This document shows, one piece after another, positions 11,286 to 22,187 of a DNA stretch of 64,000 nucleotides. This stretch comes from Vesta saturnalis (Eukaryota > Arthropoda > Insecta > Coleoptera > Lampyridae). The notes beneath the pieces were generated by a model. The model was not told the origin of the DNA, searched no databases, and saw nothing but the letters and a program-made list of their open reading frames with translations. Positions within the stretch are counted from its first letter, which is position 1. Each line of letters opens with the position of its first letter. Location of the stretch: assembly GCA_036346205.1 (NCBI GenBank), contig JARFJB010001355.1, positions 752,501-816,500 on the forward strand. Direction: 5' to 3'. Position numbers and translations under genes: made by a program.

Positions 11286-11471
11286 GTTGATAAAAAACTA
11301 ATATGGACATAATAACGGATGCGTACACGTTCACGGTAGCGCGATTAGAGTTTGTGTTATGTCAAATGTAGATTATGTCGAATATTCTATCAGTTTTGTC
11401 ACTACAACGAATGTCAACTGTCATTTAGTATTATTTTTGCCAACCAAGGCCCGAAAACGCATAGTTTCCAG

Positions 11472-11475
<4 letters not shown>

Positions 11476-11542
<67 letters not shown>
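11476..11542. repeat. (TA)n microsatellite
   Basis: About 65 bp of alternating AT, separating the palindrome from the Penelope-like endonuclease fragment. Confidence 0.95.
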
Positions 11543-11544
11543 AA

Positions 11545-11961
11545 ACCTTTTCGTGGTTGCGCAATATTGTGCCGTAACTTATTGCGCAGGTGTATTAAGC
11601 TCTTAGGACGTACATGGCTTTGTTTGAGTTTCTGGCTACTTGTATACTCGCCCTTTGCCACTATTTGTATGTTATCCCATTGGATTTGGTGGTCTTCCTT
11701 CCACACATCTTCGGCGATTCTTGATTTTTCTGTTTCACCCTTGTGGACATTGATTTTAAGTTACTGTGTCACTTTGAGAGGTCGGCTGCTCTCTCTATGT
11801 ATACTCTGCCGCATTCGCATAGTAGGTTGTATACACAATTATTGGAATTCTGATCTCCGTTGTGTGGTTTGACTTTGTTTTGGTTCGGTTTTCATCTAGT
11901 CGATTTGAAGGCAGTGCGTATCTTGTACTTGCTGCCTGTCTTTCGTATTTGGTCTAAGGTA

Positions 11962-11962
<1 letters not shown>
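11545..11962 (-). pseudogene. Penelope-like element, GIY-YIG endonuclease part
   Basis: On the minus strand the linker TGSKYKIRTAFKST leads to CVYNLLCECGRVY, the Cys-rich GIY-YIG entry of Penelope-like elements. After a frame change come INVHKGETEKSRIAEDVWKE, DHQIQWDNIQIVAKGEYTSS and QKLKQSHVRP. In the family this domain nicks DNA to prime reverse transcription. The matching RT fragment lies at 13150-13622 on the same strand. They are separated by a MITE and its flanking (TA)n tracts. Stops and frameshifts make it a pseudogene. Confidence 0.82.

Positions 11963-11963
<1 letters not shown>

Positions 11964-12029
<66 letters not shown>
11964..12029. repeat. (TA)n microsatellite abutting MITE left end
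   Basis: Alternating TA running directly into the CAGGGTGAATC terminus at 12030. Confidence 0.95.
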
Positions 12030-12032
<3 letters not shown>

Positions 12033-13095
12033 GGTGAATCTTATCTAATCCGCCAAAATTAAAGAAGTACTAGAACTCATCATTCTAAGCAAAAAAGTTC
12101 ATATGTACATGGGTCCGGAAATGCTTCGTTTCCGAGATACAGGGTGTCAAAGTTGAAAAAAAAAATCGCGTTTTCTTCAATACCTTTCGACTGTTTCGAA
12201 ATAGTTTCATGAAATTTCGTATAGGGGTTTTTTTGGGATGACAAATTCAAATTTGTGGTCCATTTAGTTGTGGTTTCTAGAGGGCCCCAGCGGCAACCAT
12301 TTCGACCACTTTAAATCTTTGCAACTTTTTTGTGCTACACTGTATGCCATTTTGGACTAAAAAAATAGATTCTCCTGTCTTTTCTATTACAAAAAGGTAT
12401 ATCTTAGTGAAGTCGCTAGGAGCAACCCTTTCCGAGAAAAATTCAACATTAAAAAAAGAAAAAGAAAAAAAATTAATATTAAAAGTATACATGTTGTATG
12501 GCTAGGCATTCTATCGTATTTAATTATGGATTTTTTATTAAAATTTTATTATCAATGAACGCAAAGAGACAGATAAGTACATAAGTAAACAAGTAAGTTA
12601 CTTAGTAACAATTAAAAATTGCTATTGATAAACCTGTCAAAAAAATACCCTCCGAAAATGTGTATGCATCATGAGATTTAAAAGCGTTTTTCTCGGAAAG
12701 GGTTGCTCCTAGCGACATCACTAAGATATACCTTTTTTTAGAAGAAAAGATAGGAGAATCGATTTTTCTAGTCCAAAATGGCATACAGTGTAGCAAAAAA
12801 AATTGCTACGATTTAAAGGGGCCGAAATCGTTGCCGCTGGCGCCTTCTAGAAACCACAACCAAATGGACCACAAATTTGAATTTGTCATCCCAAAAAAAC
12901 CCCGTATACGAAATTTCATGAAACTATTTCGAAACAGTCGAAAGATATTGAAGTAAACGCGATTTCTTTTTTCAACTTTGACACCCTGTATCTCGGAAAC
13001 CAAGCATTTCCGGACCCATGTACATATGAACTTTTTTGCTTAGAATGATGAGTTCTAGCACGCCTTTAATTTTGGCGGATTAGATAAGATTCACC

Positions 13096-13098
<3 letters not shown>
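12030..13098. mobile_element. Palindromic mariner-like MITE, 1069 bp
   Basis: Left end CAGGGTGAATCTTATCTAAT and right end its reverse complement. Arms of about 410 bp (12030-12440 and 12685-13098) share the blocks CCGGAAATGCTTCG/CATTTCCGG, ACAGGGTGTCAAAGTTG and GGAGCAACCCTTTCCGAG. The spacer (12441-12684) is AT-rich with no coding capacity. The ends abut (TA)n on both sides, so the TA duplication is hidden in the tract. It interrupts the Penelope-like element. Diverged single-arm relatives lie at 37362-37740 and 40825-41546. Confidence 0.88.

Positions 13099-13149
<51 letters not shown>
13099..13149. repeat. (TA)n microsatellite abutting MITE right end
   Basis: Alternating TA starting immediately after CCCTG at 13098. 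Confidence 0.95.
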
Positions 13150-13151
<2 letters not shown>

Positions 13152-13621
13152 TATTATCGCTGTATATTGAGGTTATTTTTTTCCGGTCACCCTTTTCTTG
13201 TTTAGGTTAGGTTTTAGATCGGGGTAGCCATTTTCTGTGAGTGTTTTAGCGATGTTTTTTTTTCTTTATTCAGATTCTCTTGTTTTGAGCATATCGTTTT
13301 CGCTCTATCGTACAAGTATTTGCCACGCCTAACTTCACGTTTTTGTAGTGTAGGTACCTCCCCATGTAGGTAAGTTTCCTGTACACACTTATGAAAGTGT
13401 TGTTATTTCTGTGTACAAGTACATCCAGGAATGGCAGTTTTTATTCCTGCTTCAATTCCATTGTGAATTTTATGGAGGGTGCGCGGTTATTTAGATGATC
13501 TAGGAATTCATACAGATTATGCTTGCCGTGTACGAAAGTATCGTCCACGTATCTAAGTCACATCCTTGGTTTTTCCGTGAATTCGGATATCGCTTGGGCT
13601 TCAGTCTTCCATGTACGTATG

Positions 13622-13622
<1 letters not shown>
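13150..13622 (-). pseudogene. Penelope-like element, reverse transcriptase C-terminal part
   Basis: The minus strand reads the RT catalytic motif YVDDTFVHGKHNLYEFLDHL (YVDD at 13551-13540), then IKFTMELKQE, a stop, KLPFLDVLVHRNNNTFISVY, RKLTYMGRYLHYKN and VKLGVANT. These are fingerprints of Penelope-like RTs, telomerase-related enzymes that copy the element RNA. Just before YVDD the frame is broken (EKPRM then stop). Sequence upstream of 13622 is replaced by a (TA)n tract and a LINE, so only the palm end remains. Confidence 0.85.

Positions 13623-13677
<55 letters not shown>
13623..13677. repeat. (TA)n microsatellite
   Basis: Separates the Penelope-like RT fragment from the LINE fragment and is followed by a short (CA)n run. 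Confidence 0.95.
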
Positions 13678-13680
<3 letters not shown>

Positions 13681-13684
13681 AGAC

Positions 13685-14335
13685 ACACACACAAACCCTC
13701 CTCCTGTACCAGCCTGAATACACCAAAGTGTAAAAACTGCGGTGCACCTCACGCTACCTACTCCTTTTCCTGCGCGACTCGTCGTGCGATTGCTACCACC
13801 GCGGCAGCGACTGCCGTACCCAAACCGCTCCCTCCTGCCACGTCAGATACCGATGATGACGACAAACAAACCATTTCCGATTTCAACGCCTGCCTTACCC
13901 TCACCATAATGCAACCGTTTCCTGAGCGTAGGGCCGACATAGCGAAAGCTGTCGACATTACGTCCAGGGAATATTTGAGACGCCGTGCCAGTGTCAACTT
14001 TGTTGGTAATGGTATAGCTATCACTACCCACAACATCCTATCCTAATCCTACACCTTAACCCCTCACCCTAATCTCTCTCCCTCACCCTAAGTACAATCT
14101 TATAATAGGTACAATTAATGTGAGGGGTATCTGTCGGAAGCGACCCCTCATTAAGAATCTATTAACCACCAATCGAGTACAAGTTCTTGCAATCACTGAA
14201 ACAAAACTAACCACCGGATATTCCCTTGACTTTGCCTTTTATACTCGTTCCTTCAATTTAGCGCCCACAATAGTTTGCGAGGCACAGCCCTTATGGTGCA
14301 CTTTAACTAGATTAACACGTTTACCTTTACATTAA
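13685..14335 (+). pseudogene. Non-LTR retrotransposon fragment: ORF1 zinc knuckle and start of ORF2 endonuclease
   Basis: The first frame (to the stop at 14046) contains CKNCGAPHATYSFSC, a zinc-knuckle-like motif as in gag-like ORF1 proteins, and a charged tail (SDTDDDDKQTISDFNA, FPERRADIAKAVD). After about 45 bp, ORF2 begins around 14090: KYNLIIGTINVRGICRKRP, then VLAITETKLTTGY, the N-terminal signature of the APE-like endonuclease (Asn in INVRG, Glu in ITETKL). The frame degrades by 14335 and RT is absent. On the left it begins next to (TA)n. Clade not resolved; Jockey/I-type is plausible. Confidence 0.75.
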
Positions 14336-14364
14336 TAAGAGGAAATAGACAACTATTCCACCCT

Positions 14365-14630
14365 AATTCAATTTAGCGAATACAAGAACCATTTCACCTT
14401 GATCTACGTTCTTTTGAGTAAAGAAAACCTGTCATTTTTCCTGTTTCCACGAACTGATTCTATTTTTTTGGTTTTCTAAGAATTGTAATATGATACCCCT
14501 AGAGGTCATAAATTTTGACCTTAAAAAGCTTGACTCAATTTTAGCCGATATAAGAATCATTTAACCTTGACGTACCTTTTAGCATAGACAACAACTTGTC
14601 ATTCTACTTGTTTCCACGAGCTGACTATAG
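14365..14630. repeat. Degenerate 168-bp tandem duplication
   Basis: A unit with AGAACCATTTCACCTTGATC and TTTCCACGAACTGATTC recurs 168 bp later as AGAATCATTTAACCTTGACG and TTTCCACGAGCTGAC. A third trace (CGTTTCCACGAACTGATTTT) lies near 14822. Confidence 0.6.
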
Positions 14631-17180
14631 AGCCGAGCTATACCAAGTATTAGCAAACCCTGTCATTAACTACAAATTCTTATTTTGACAGAACTGGTTA
14701 GATTTCCAAGAATTTAACCTTCAAGGAATGCTTAATTTGCTTTTTCCAAGAATTTGAATTTAAAGGCTCTTCCCCCTCAGGTTTCCATAAACTGTAAGAA
14801 GTCAGTAAACTTCGGACTTTCCCGTTTCCACGAACTGATTTTTGGAAGAGGTCAATGAGCTCTGACCTTCAAGAGGTCAATGAAAAGAAGTCGTGACTTT
14901 GTTTTAAAACTTCCCGATGACCTTCAAATTTCCCACCAACATGTAACCTTGAAATTTTTTGAAATTTAGGTTTCCCGCCAGAGTGGTCCAGAACCGGTCC
15001 TGTATATCTACTGAGACACCGAGACGGATCGCAAACAGACCTCGGTTGTACACGTACCGCCTTCCCCCTGAACAAATATCGAGATCAGACAGTACCGCAG
15101 GAAAGAGCAAAGGTGAAGAGGGAGAAAGGTTTTAGAGGGCGAGAGTCTCACATTACTCCGCCGTAGACCTAAGCGATGGTCTCCATTAGGATTTTACAGT
15201 TCCTTAAAAATAAAGGTATGACAACCACGTACAGCGAATGCAGGTAAGGTGTTCACTGCCTTTGTATCGGTTTGTGCCAATTAGCTTGTTATTCCATATA
15301 CAACTAAGCAATCGGTATATTTTTTACTATCATGGAACCTTAAAAATCTAAGTAATTATCTATAGGAATCAACTGTTTTTTACTCGCTATCGATTCACTA
15401 AACCTACGAATTGTTATTGAATTCGTAAGTGTTTCGTCCAGCTGTTGGGCAGTGCTTTAAGTAACTTTAAATTAATATTTTATCTCGTTCCTGCATGGCT
15501 TGTTCGTGTAATGTAGCAGCTGTATGCAAGTCAATATCTTGCTTATGATGTGCTTTACCAGCTATTTAAGATGTTACGACTCAGTATAGGTTTACGAACT
15601 ACAAATTTTGATGTGCCTAGGCATAAATCCAATAATTTTCTTTTGAGCATTAGTTATTTTTCATTATTTTGTTCTTATTAATAGAACGGAATTGACAGCA
15701 GAAAACTTAATGTATGTAGTTGCCGTTATTCAGTTAGAACTACCGTTTGAGTAGGGTAACACAATTATACATGGTAATCCGCCCGAGAGTATTATTGAAC
15801 GCTAGCGTATTTATTTCTCTAAATCATATTTTTCTGTGCATTCTGCTTGATGTGAAATGTTTATGCTACATGTAGCTTAATTAGAAATTCAAATCAAAGT
15901 GAAGGTAAAAAAAAAACTGGAAATGTATTCAAGAAATAAGCAAAACTGCTTCATTTCTTGTTTAAATAAATATTTTATTGTATTTAAATTATCTAGTTTA
16001 AATTTAATCTGTACGACGACAGAAAGTTACATTAAGATGATGCAACAAAAAATTGTCAGGATTCATGTATGTGAAAAGGACGAATAAAATCATAAACAGT
16101 AATAAAAAATCCGTTAAAACATAAAATGTCCAACCCCTATAAAATTATATTAACCTTACACACCTTTCATTCCTGCCACCAACATTGAAATGTAAATAAT
16201 CCGTTTGCTTGTAAAAATGTTGTTTTCTAATTGAGCTTTCTGTTTTTTATGGCCGCGTTTGATCTGGCAATAATGAAAACTGTGTGTGTATGTGTAAATT
16301 CAAGGTTTAAATCAACAGAGTAAAGTTCCATATTTAAAAGTTACTCAAATCTGAAATAATTATGGAGTTTTTTGTTTTGTCGTTCTTATAAACGTGTTTT
16401 AGCCATGAACCCACTGGGAATTAATTTCTATAACACGGCATGCTAAATTGCACAATTGAATCGTGTTTTAACATTTAAACATCATCGCGTACAATTTTAT
16501 TTGCAAATAAATGAACTGCGAATATGGTTGTATTTTAAACAGGTTGGAGTACTAAATAATTTACCAGAGATTTACACACCTTTGTATTTTAATTTATTTT
16601 AACACAATCCAGGAATATAATTTACGATGTAAATGAGATAGTAATCCAAAGGATTGATAAATTGTCATAAGTGATAGAAAATCTTGTTTTCGTCGTAGTA
16701 CCTACTCATTAAAAATAACAAATATAAAAATATTACAAAATCCAATTTAAAATTTCAATAAAATGTGTTATAATGCAATCATAGCTATTTATGCACGATT
16801 ACATTATAATATGATAATTATAACCAATTTTTTTTTGAACTGTCTATTTATCGCCCAGCATCCTATAATGAAACGTCAAAAATTGAAAACAGTTGTTGAC
16901 AACCCGTTTTCGATCTTTAACTTATAGTTTTGTGACTATGAGTTTATTTACAATGTAATTATTACTATTAGTCATCTTTATACTAGGTGGTATAATTCCT
17001 CAATTCCATTCCTCTTATTTCTGAAGATATAACGGTTGTGTTTAAAATTGATTAAAAAAACGTCAAATAAATTATGCCTGCTTTTGTACTCGTTTTCATG
17101 GTAACCACTAATACCTACTAAGAAACGTATTTATTTTGAAAACAAGTAACGGTTTAGCTTATTTAAATATTCTATATATT
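14631..17180. other. No recognised gene
   Basis: The interval 14840-15240 is GC-richer than its surroundings and contains a possible splice donor (CAGGTAAGG near 15240). It could be an LTR or 5' UTR, but I found no matching second copy or coding motif. From 15250 to 17180 I see only AT-rich sequence. Confidence 0.5.
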
Positions 17181-17479
17181 AACGGTTTTGCCCTTAACAT
17201 GCGACACCATATGAACGAATATTTTCAAGAACGCTGGATAGGAAGGGGAAGCCTATTTCCTTGGCCGGCCAGGTCATCCGATTTGACTTCTACTTATAGG
17301 GTCGCTTGAAGGACATTGTATTCCACACACCACGATTTGACATGGAAAACAGAATCCGAGATGCAATTCGTCAACTACCAGCTGTGGAAGTCGAAGTAGC
17401 AGTTTTATACACCCGAATAAAATCGGAAGACTGTTTGGAATGTGACAGAAGGCAGTTTCAGCATTTATGGAGGCATTAA
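17181..17479 (+). pseudogene. DD41D mariner-type transposase, C-terminal remnant
   Basis: The plus strand reads MNEYFQERWIGRGSLFPWPA, RSSDLT, an in-frame deletion and stop where LDFYLWG is expected, then GRLKDIVFHTPRFDMENRIR, DAIRQLPAVEVEVAVLYTR, and a terminal RRQFQHLWRH before the stop. It is closest by eye to the 55-kb copy (WIGRGSLFPWPPRSPDLT, RLKDIVYETPPTTRDDL). The third catalytic Asp is lost. Confidence 0.8.
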
Positions 17480-18398
17480 TACCTAATATCTTTGGGTTTA
17501 AAATCGGATTTTTGATTTTATTTGAACTTTACAGGGCAATCCACGTTAAAATTACTTTAATTTCGCTAGAACTCTAAAACTAACAACGATATTAAAATAA
17601 ACCTTGTATCATTTTTATGGCAAATTTAATTTACTTTTAGGTTTTGGCATAATAAATGCCTACATCATTGAAATTAAAATTTCAAGGAAAAAGCGCAAAA
17701 ACCTTATTTTTGAATTCTTAACACCCGCTAGCGACGATGACAGGCATTCAAAATTAACTGTTCGTCTTTAATTCGATTAACAACAGCTATATCTTTAATA
17801 TGAGACCAAAATTTATCCAATTCGGCTCAGCAAAACCAAACTTCGTCAATTACAGTGTTAAAAAATTTTCATTTCGTTATAACTTTAAAACGAGCAAAGA
17901 TATCAACTTGCGGTTTTTACGTTTCTCTTGAAAATTTAATCTACTTTTTTAATACGATGTCAAAAATATACCTTCTGACTTAAGTTTTCGGAGTAAAATA
18001 AAAAAAACTGAAATTGTAATCAATTGCGCCTCTAGCATTTTTGTTAGAAATTATTGTGTAACAATGCGAACGGCAATTTAAAATACCTACTATTGCCTTC
18101 CAAACAAACTTCAGTTTACTAATATTGAATAAGTGGTTGAGAAAACCATAAGAATTGTTTAGACTTTCTAACGATGTAAGCAAAAGTATATCCTTATATA
18201 GGAGTTTGGGGAGAGATTTAGATTTTATTATTTAATTTTTAATTGCGCCTCCTAGCGGTGAAATACGGAACTTCAAAATAATTTGAAGCATTTTCTCATG
18301 GCCACTTTTATAATAACATTTTTTTCCATTGTTGTCAGATTGACAGATCCTGAGATACAGCCGCTTACCTCGCTTATTTGCCCACCCAGTACATTTAG
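17480..18398 (+). mobile_element. 3' non-coding half of the same mariner fragment
   Basis: The region ends at about 18398 in CTTATTTGCCCACCCAGTAC. Its reverse complement (GTACTGGGTGGGCAAATAAG) resembles the TIR TACCGGGTGGGCAGATAAG at 54581. No intact left end was found; a TACTAGGTGGTATAATTCC string near 16983 is a weak candidate. Confidence 0.55.
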
Positions 18399-18596
18399 GT
18401 TGTTTATTTCATTTAACTGGTAGAAAGTTGACCATCATGTTGGTGTTTAACGTTAACTAAATATTTCAAGATTAAGTTTGACAAGTTTGCATAGTAAGTA
18501 AGTGAGGTAATTTATGACGTGCAACGGAACTAACTATCTTTGCCACCAAAGAATTGACCGGCGTCATAATCTGGTAACCAATGGTTTAATATTGGG

Positions 18597-19003
18597 TGTC
18601 TATTAATGATTGAAGCTGACGTCATGTAGCAAATTTTTGTTAGGTTGGTACCACTACACTTCATTTCGGTCGATTGACATTAGCGTCCCGTGGGGCAATC
18701 GCCTTTGATGTAATTATAAACATAGTTTGTTAAAATTAAACAGAATACCCCTACTTTTGGAAATGTTTACTGCCATCTCGTGTTCAACTGCTTCCATTAA
18801 TTCATCTAAATTATGCAATCTATTTCTATAAATATTGTTTTTATAAATTATAATAAATGCTAATGAAAAACAGACACGTGGGACTATGGCAAAAAAGGCA
18901 GAAACCGATTGAATTTACAATACAATTCTCAGTGTTGCAAATACTAAGCTAAGAAATTTTCTAGATTTGACATGACCTCAGCTTCAATCATTAATAGACA
19001 CGT
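18597..19003. mobile_element. MITE with ~32-bp terminal inverted repeats
   Basis: Left end GTGTCTATTAATGATTGAAG followed by CTGACGTCATGT. The right end is the reverse complement with one mismatch (ACATGACCTCAGCTTCAATC, ATTAATAGACAC). The interior of about 340 bp has no ORF. Superfamily not assigned; no clear target duplication seen. Confidence 0.75.
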
Positions 19004-19637
19004 GTTATGAAAAATATGAGTCAACAATTATATCCATAATAATATATTTTTAAAAATCAACTTAATAAATCTTCTCTTAGATGGTGGTAATATAGTAATC
19101 TCTCCAAATCTCAATGTCAAAACAACACTTCGTAGAAAAACTTAAAAAATTAAATCTTTTGAAGTTATTGAATTGTAATTTTGTTAAAACCGATTAGAAA
19201 GGGTTATCGTACCGTAAAAGTTAAAGGCCATGGTAAGTGTTAGACGTTATTATACATACAAAGGTATTTAAGCTTAATTACAATTGCAGGTGATAATATG
19301 AAATATGGTTTCAAAAATAGCACCTTGGCCCACAGGTGGATGAAAATTAAAAATGAGATTAATGTAAAATGCTGATTTTTACAAAGGTATATGTCAAACA
19401 TTTACATGTGATTAGTAGTTATTAAACATTTGTAGGTTATGTAATTACGAGGTTTGAAGATCTTCGCATATGAGCAACTGTAATAGTAATAACTAGCAAT
19501 GCTGTGGCCTTCCAGATCATTAAATCAATTTTAATGCACTTAATTAGTACATATTTATGAAATACACAATTATATTGTAGTAACTCATTGTTTAAAGAAA
19601 ATATAATATACGATTAATCTATGTTCTCATTTCAGCT
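19004..19637. other. No recognised gene
   Basis: AT-rich sequence without motifs. Confidence 0.5.
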
Positions 19638-19683
19638 TTTCTCTCTCTCTCTCTCTCTCACTCTCTCACTCTCTCACTCACTA

Positions 19684-19749
<66 letters not shown>

Positions 19750-20322
19750 TCTCACTCTCTCACTCTCTCACTCTCTCACTCTCTCACTCTCTCACTCTCT
19801 CACTCTCTCACTCTCACTCTCTCACTCTCACACTCTCTCACTCTCTCACCTCTCACCTCTCACCTCTCACCTCTCACCTCTCACCTCTCTCACTCTCTCA
19901 CCTCTCACTCTCTCACTCTCTCAACTCTCTCACTCTCTCACTCTCTCACTCTCCCTCTCTCACCCTCTCACTCTCTCCTCTCTCACCTCTCTCACTCTCT
20001 CACTCTCTCACTCTCTCACTCTCACACTCTCTCACTCTCTCACTCTCTCACTCTCTCACTCTCTCACTCTCTCACTCTCTCACTCTCTCACCTCTCACTC
20101 TCTCACTCTCTCACTCTCTCACTCTCTCACTCTCTCACTCTCTCACCTCTCACTCTCTCACTCTCTCACTCTCTACTCTCTCACTCTCTCACTCTCTCAC
20201 TCTCTCACTCTCTCACTCTCTCACTCTCTCACTCTCTCACTCTCTCACTCTCTCACTCTCTCACTCTCTCACTCTCTCAATATCTCACTATCTCACTCTC
20301 GCACTCTCTCACTCTCTCCTCG
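19638..20322. repeat. CTCTCA/CTCTCACT simple-sequence array
   Basis: About 685 bp of pyrimidine-rich tandem units, mostly the octamer CTCTCACT with CACCTCT and CACCCT variants. It creates an artificial 250-residue LSLSHSLT reading frame, which I do not consider a gene. Confidence 0.95.
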
Positions 20323-20457
20323 ATTACACTCTTTCAGGAACTTGAACTCCATTGCATGAAAGGCACGATTTAAACTTCTATCGCTTAACAGAAATGGGTG
20401 TAACGAGTTTCTGCATTTAAAGTTGCAACTGTGATATGTTTTTCTATAAATAATAGC

Positions 20458-20461
<4 letters not shown>

Positions 20462-20513
<52 letters not shown>
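20462..20513. repeat. (TA)n microsatellite
   Basis: About 50 bp of alternating TA, truncating the HTH fragment to its right. Confidence 0.95.
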
Positions 20514-20517
<4 letters not shown>

Positions 20518-20833
20518 TACACTCACTTTGTTCGTACATACTACATAAGGCACTCCTGATGGACATTCTCGAGGTGCCTGCAAGATCTTCGGATTTAAGT
20601 TTATGTGGCTGTTTTTTACCTTGGCTAGACAGAATTGGGTTGAAATTTGCCCGAGACTTGAAACTTTTCCCTGCTGTGACAGATATACCCAAAGTATTTG
20701 CACACGTTGTAAATTTGACACTAGAATATGGTAATAAAGGGCCATTGTTTTCTTTCTCATTTTCAAAATATTGTAATAAATTCAGCTCAAACTGTTGTTC
20801 TTGCGTATGCAAGGTTTTACTTTGTATAGACAT
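20514..20833 (-). pseudogene. N-terminal HTH fragment of a transposase-like protein
   Basis: The minus strand starts MSIQSKTLHTQEQQFELNLL, then YFENEKENNGPLLPYSSV, TCANTLGISV, and after a degraded stretch SQGKKQPHKLKSEDLAGTSR, IRSALCSMYEQ. The order (LHSQ-like start, E.ENGGPLLP, a HTH ending in TLGIS, a GKK.P linker, an R..L..MYE end) resembles the N-terminus of insect DDE/IS630-like transposase-type proteins. This is recalled family knowledge, not a search. The (TA)n tract cuts it off, and no catalytic domain follows. Confidence 0.45.
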
Positions 20834-21844
20834 TACGAGGTTTCGATAAAACTAACAAAGATGTTGGAATAAACGTAAATGATTGAACAAAGGGAAGAGT
20901 TCTGAAAAGAATTGTTTTGAAAATGTTAATGAAGAATGAAATATGGAAACGTAGAAAATATGAAAAAAAGTAACAAGTGGTAACAATCATAAGCAGGTTA
21001 CGTCATAAGAATAACAAACTAGGCTAGTCAAAGGAGCATTTTCATAATCATATTAAGACAAAAATTACAAGTATTTATAGGTCATCTCTTTTCATTGTGT
21101 TTAAACAGTCGATAACATACGTCGTTTTGATGTACAGGGTGGCCAACTAAGAATGCGACGTACTGTATCTGGGAAACTGTACATTGTAGAGGCTTGCGGA
21201 AAAAAAAACGGCCAATACAAAAACCTGTAAAATATTTTCATGTTTCTGAAATGGCCGCTATGGGGCGCAACTGCAATCTTGAATCTAAAAAAGTGATGTT
21301 TCTTTGAATTCTGCTATATTAACCTAATAAAAAAATAACTGATCTTTAAAGTCGAGAATAATGTGAACTTTTTTTGTTTGGCACTTTTTGACGTATCTAT
21401 AAAAATATAGTGGTGGGGGGTATTCATAGGTTCCCTTAAATCACCCCCCCGTATCTTCGAAACGGCTAATCGGATTTTAACAAACTTGAGCGCGTTAAAA
21501 AGAGCATTTCTTGGGCTACAAATGTTAAAATAATTGAAGTTTTGTTAGTTTCACATGTCGTCGCTAGAGGGCTTTGTTCGACATTCCGACAGAAACGGTT
21601 AATTTTCGCAAAAAAATTAAATGCATGGGTATGCCTTTTTTTCATGAACAAGTAGCTAAATGATGCCTAAACAAGCTCGCGAAAACCGCATCTCGATATC
21701 CTGTTCCTAACCTAAAATATCGGCCAAAGAGAACTTTATACGAAAATACCTTAAATTTTTATTTTTTTTTAACTATATTTTTCTGGAATTGTTTCTATTA
21801 TGTAAGTTGTGGCCCTAAAAAGGACCGATTTAAAGGATGAAGGT

Positions 21845-21935
21845 TTTTAATGCCCCCGTAAATGGTCGAAATGCTAACCATCACTCTGTGCATTGCTGAG
21901 GCCTCTTACGGGTAGACACCTACGATTTTAAATGT
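21845..21935 (-). pseudogene. Transposase C-terminal tail (minus strand)
   Basis: On the minus strand, codons read LSNAQSDG, stop, HFDHLRGH and a stop. They align by eye with the tail of the 55-kb copy (LQQCIEVGGRQFEHLSRH). The next bases outward, GGCCCTAAAAAGGACCGATT near 21813, match those downstream of the stop at 54990. This shows the left half of the element is an inverted 3' end. Confidence 0.6.
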
Positions 21936-22187
21936 TTGTAAATTTATTCACAAGAATAAAATCACCCTTTTTGAAATTACGACGGGCAAGTAAGCAATGC
22001 TAAAAGTTATACGAAAGGCCTATTTTTTGTTTGTTTAAATCCATATTCACTATGGATGTATACGAAAAATACAATTAATAGAAGCAGGCAATGGAAACAG
22101 ATACCTAAACAAAACATACATAATCCTCAAATTGTCAATAGTTGTCAATACTTTTGGGTTACTTTGAGAAATTTTTGTGCTTTCGAA

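Larger units (their letters stand above)
8121..11450. repeat. 3.3-kb palindrome (inverted duplication) around a mariner
   Basis: The left arm begins GCCTTGGTTGGCAAAAATAA at 8121 and the right arm ends in the reverse complement at 11450. Pairing continues inward through TACGCATCCGTTATTATGTC (left) and GACATAATAACGGATGCGTA (right), then through the mariner TIRs at 8595 and 10874. Arms run to about 9060 and from about 10430. The pairing therefore extends roughly 470-575 bp beyond the mariner ends on each side. The right arm is longer because the left copy of the SINE has internal deletions. Confidence 0.88.

Noticed and set aside
11352..11706. ORFs with poly-IYIY runs
   Set aside because: Translations of the (TA)n tract; only the minus-strand VWKEDHQIQW part is real Penelope-like sequence.
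19621..20373. 250-residue Ser/Leu/His-rich ORF
   Set aside because: It is entirely the CTCTCACT simple repeat.
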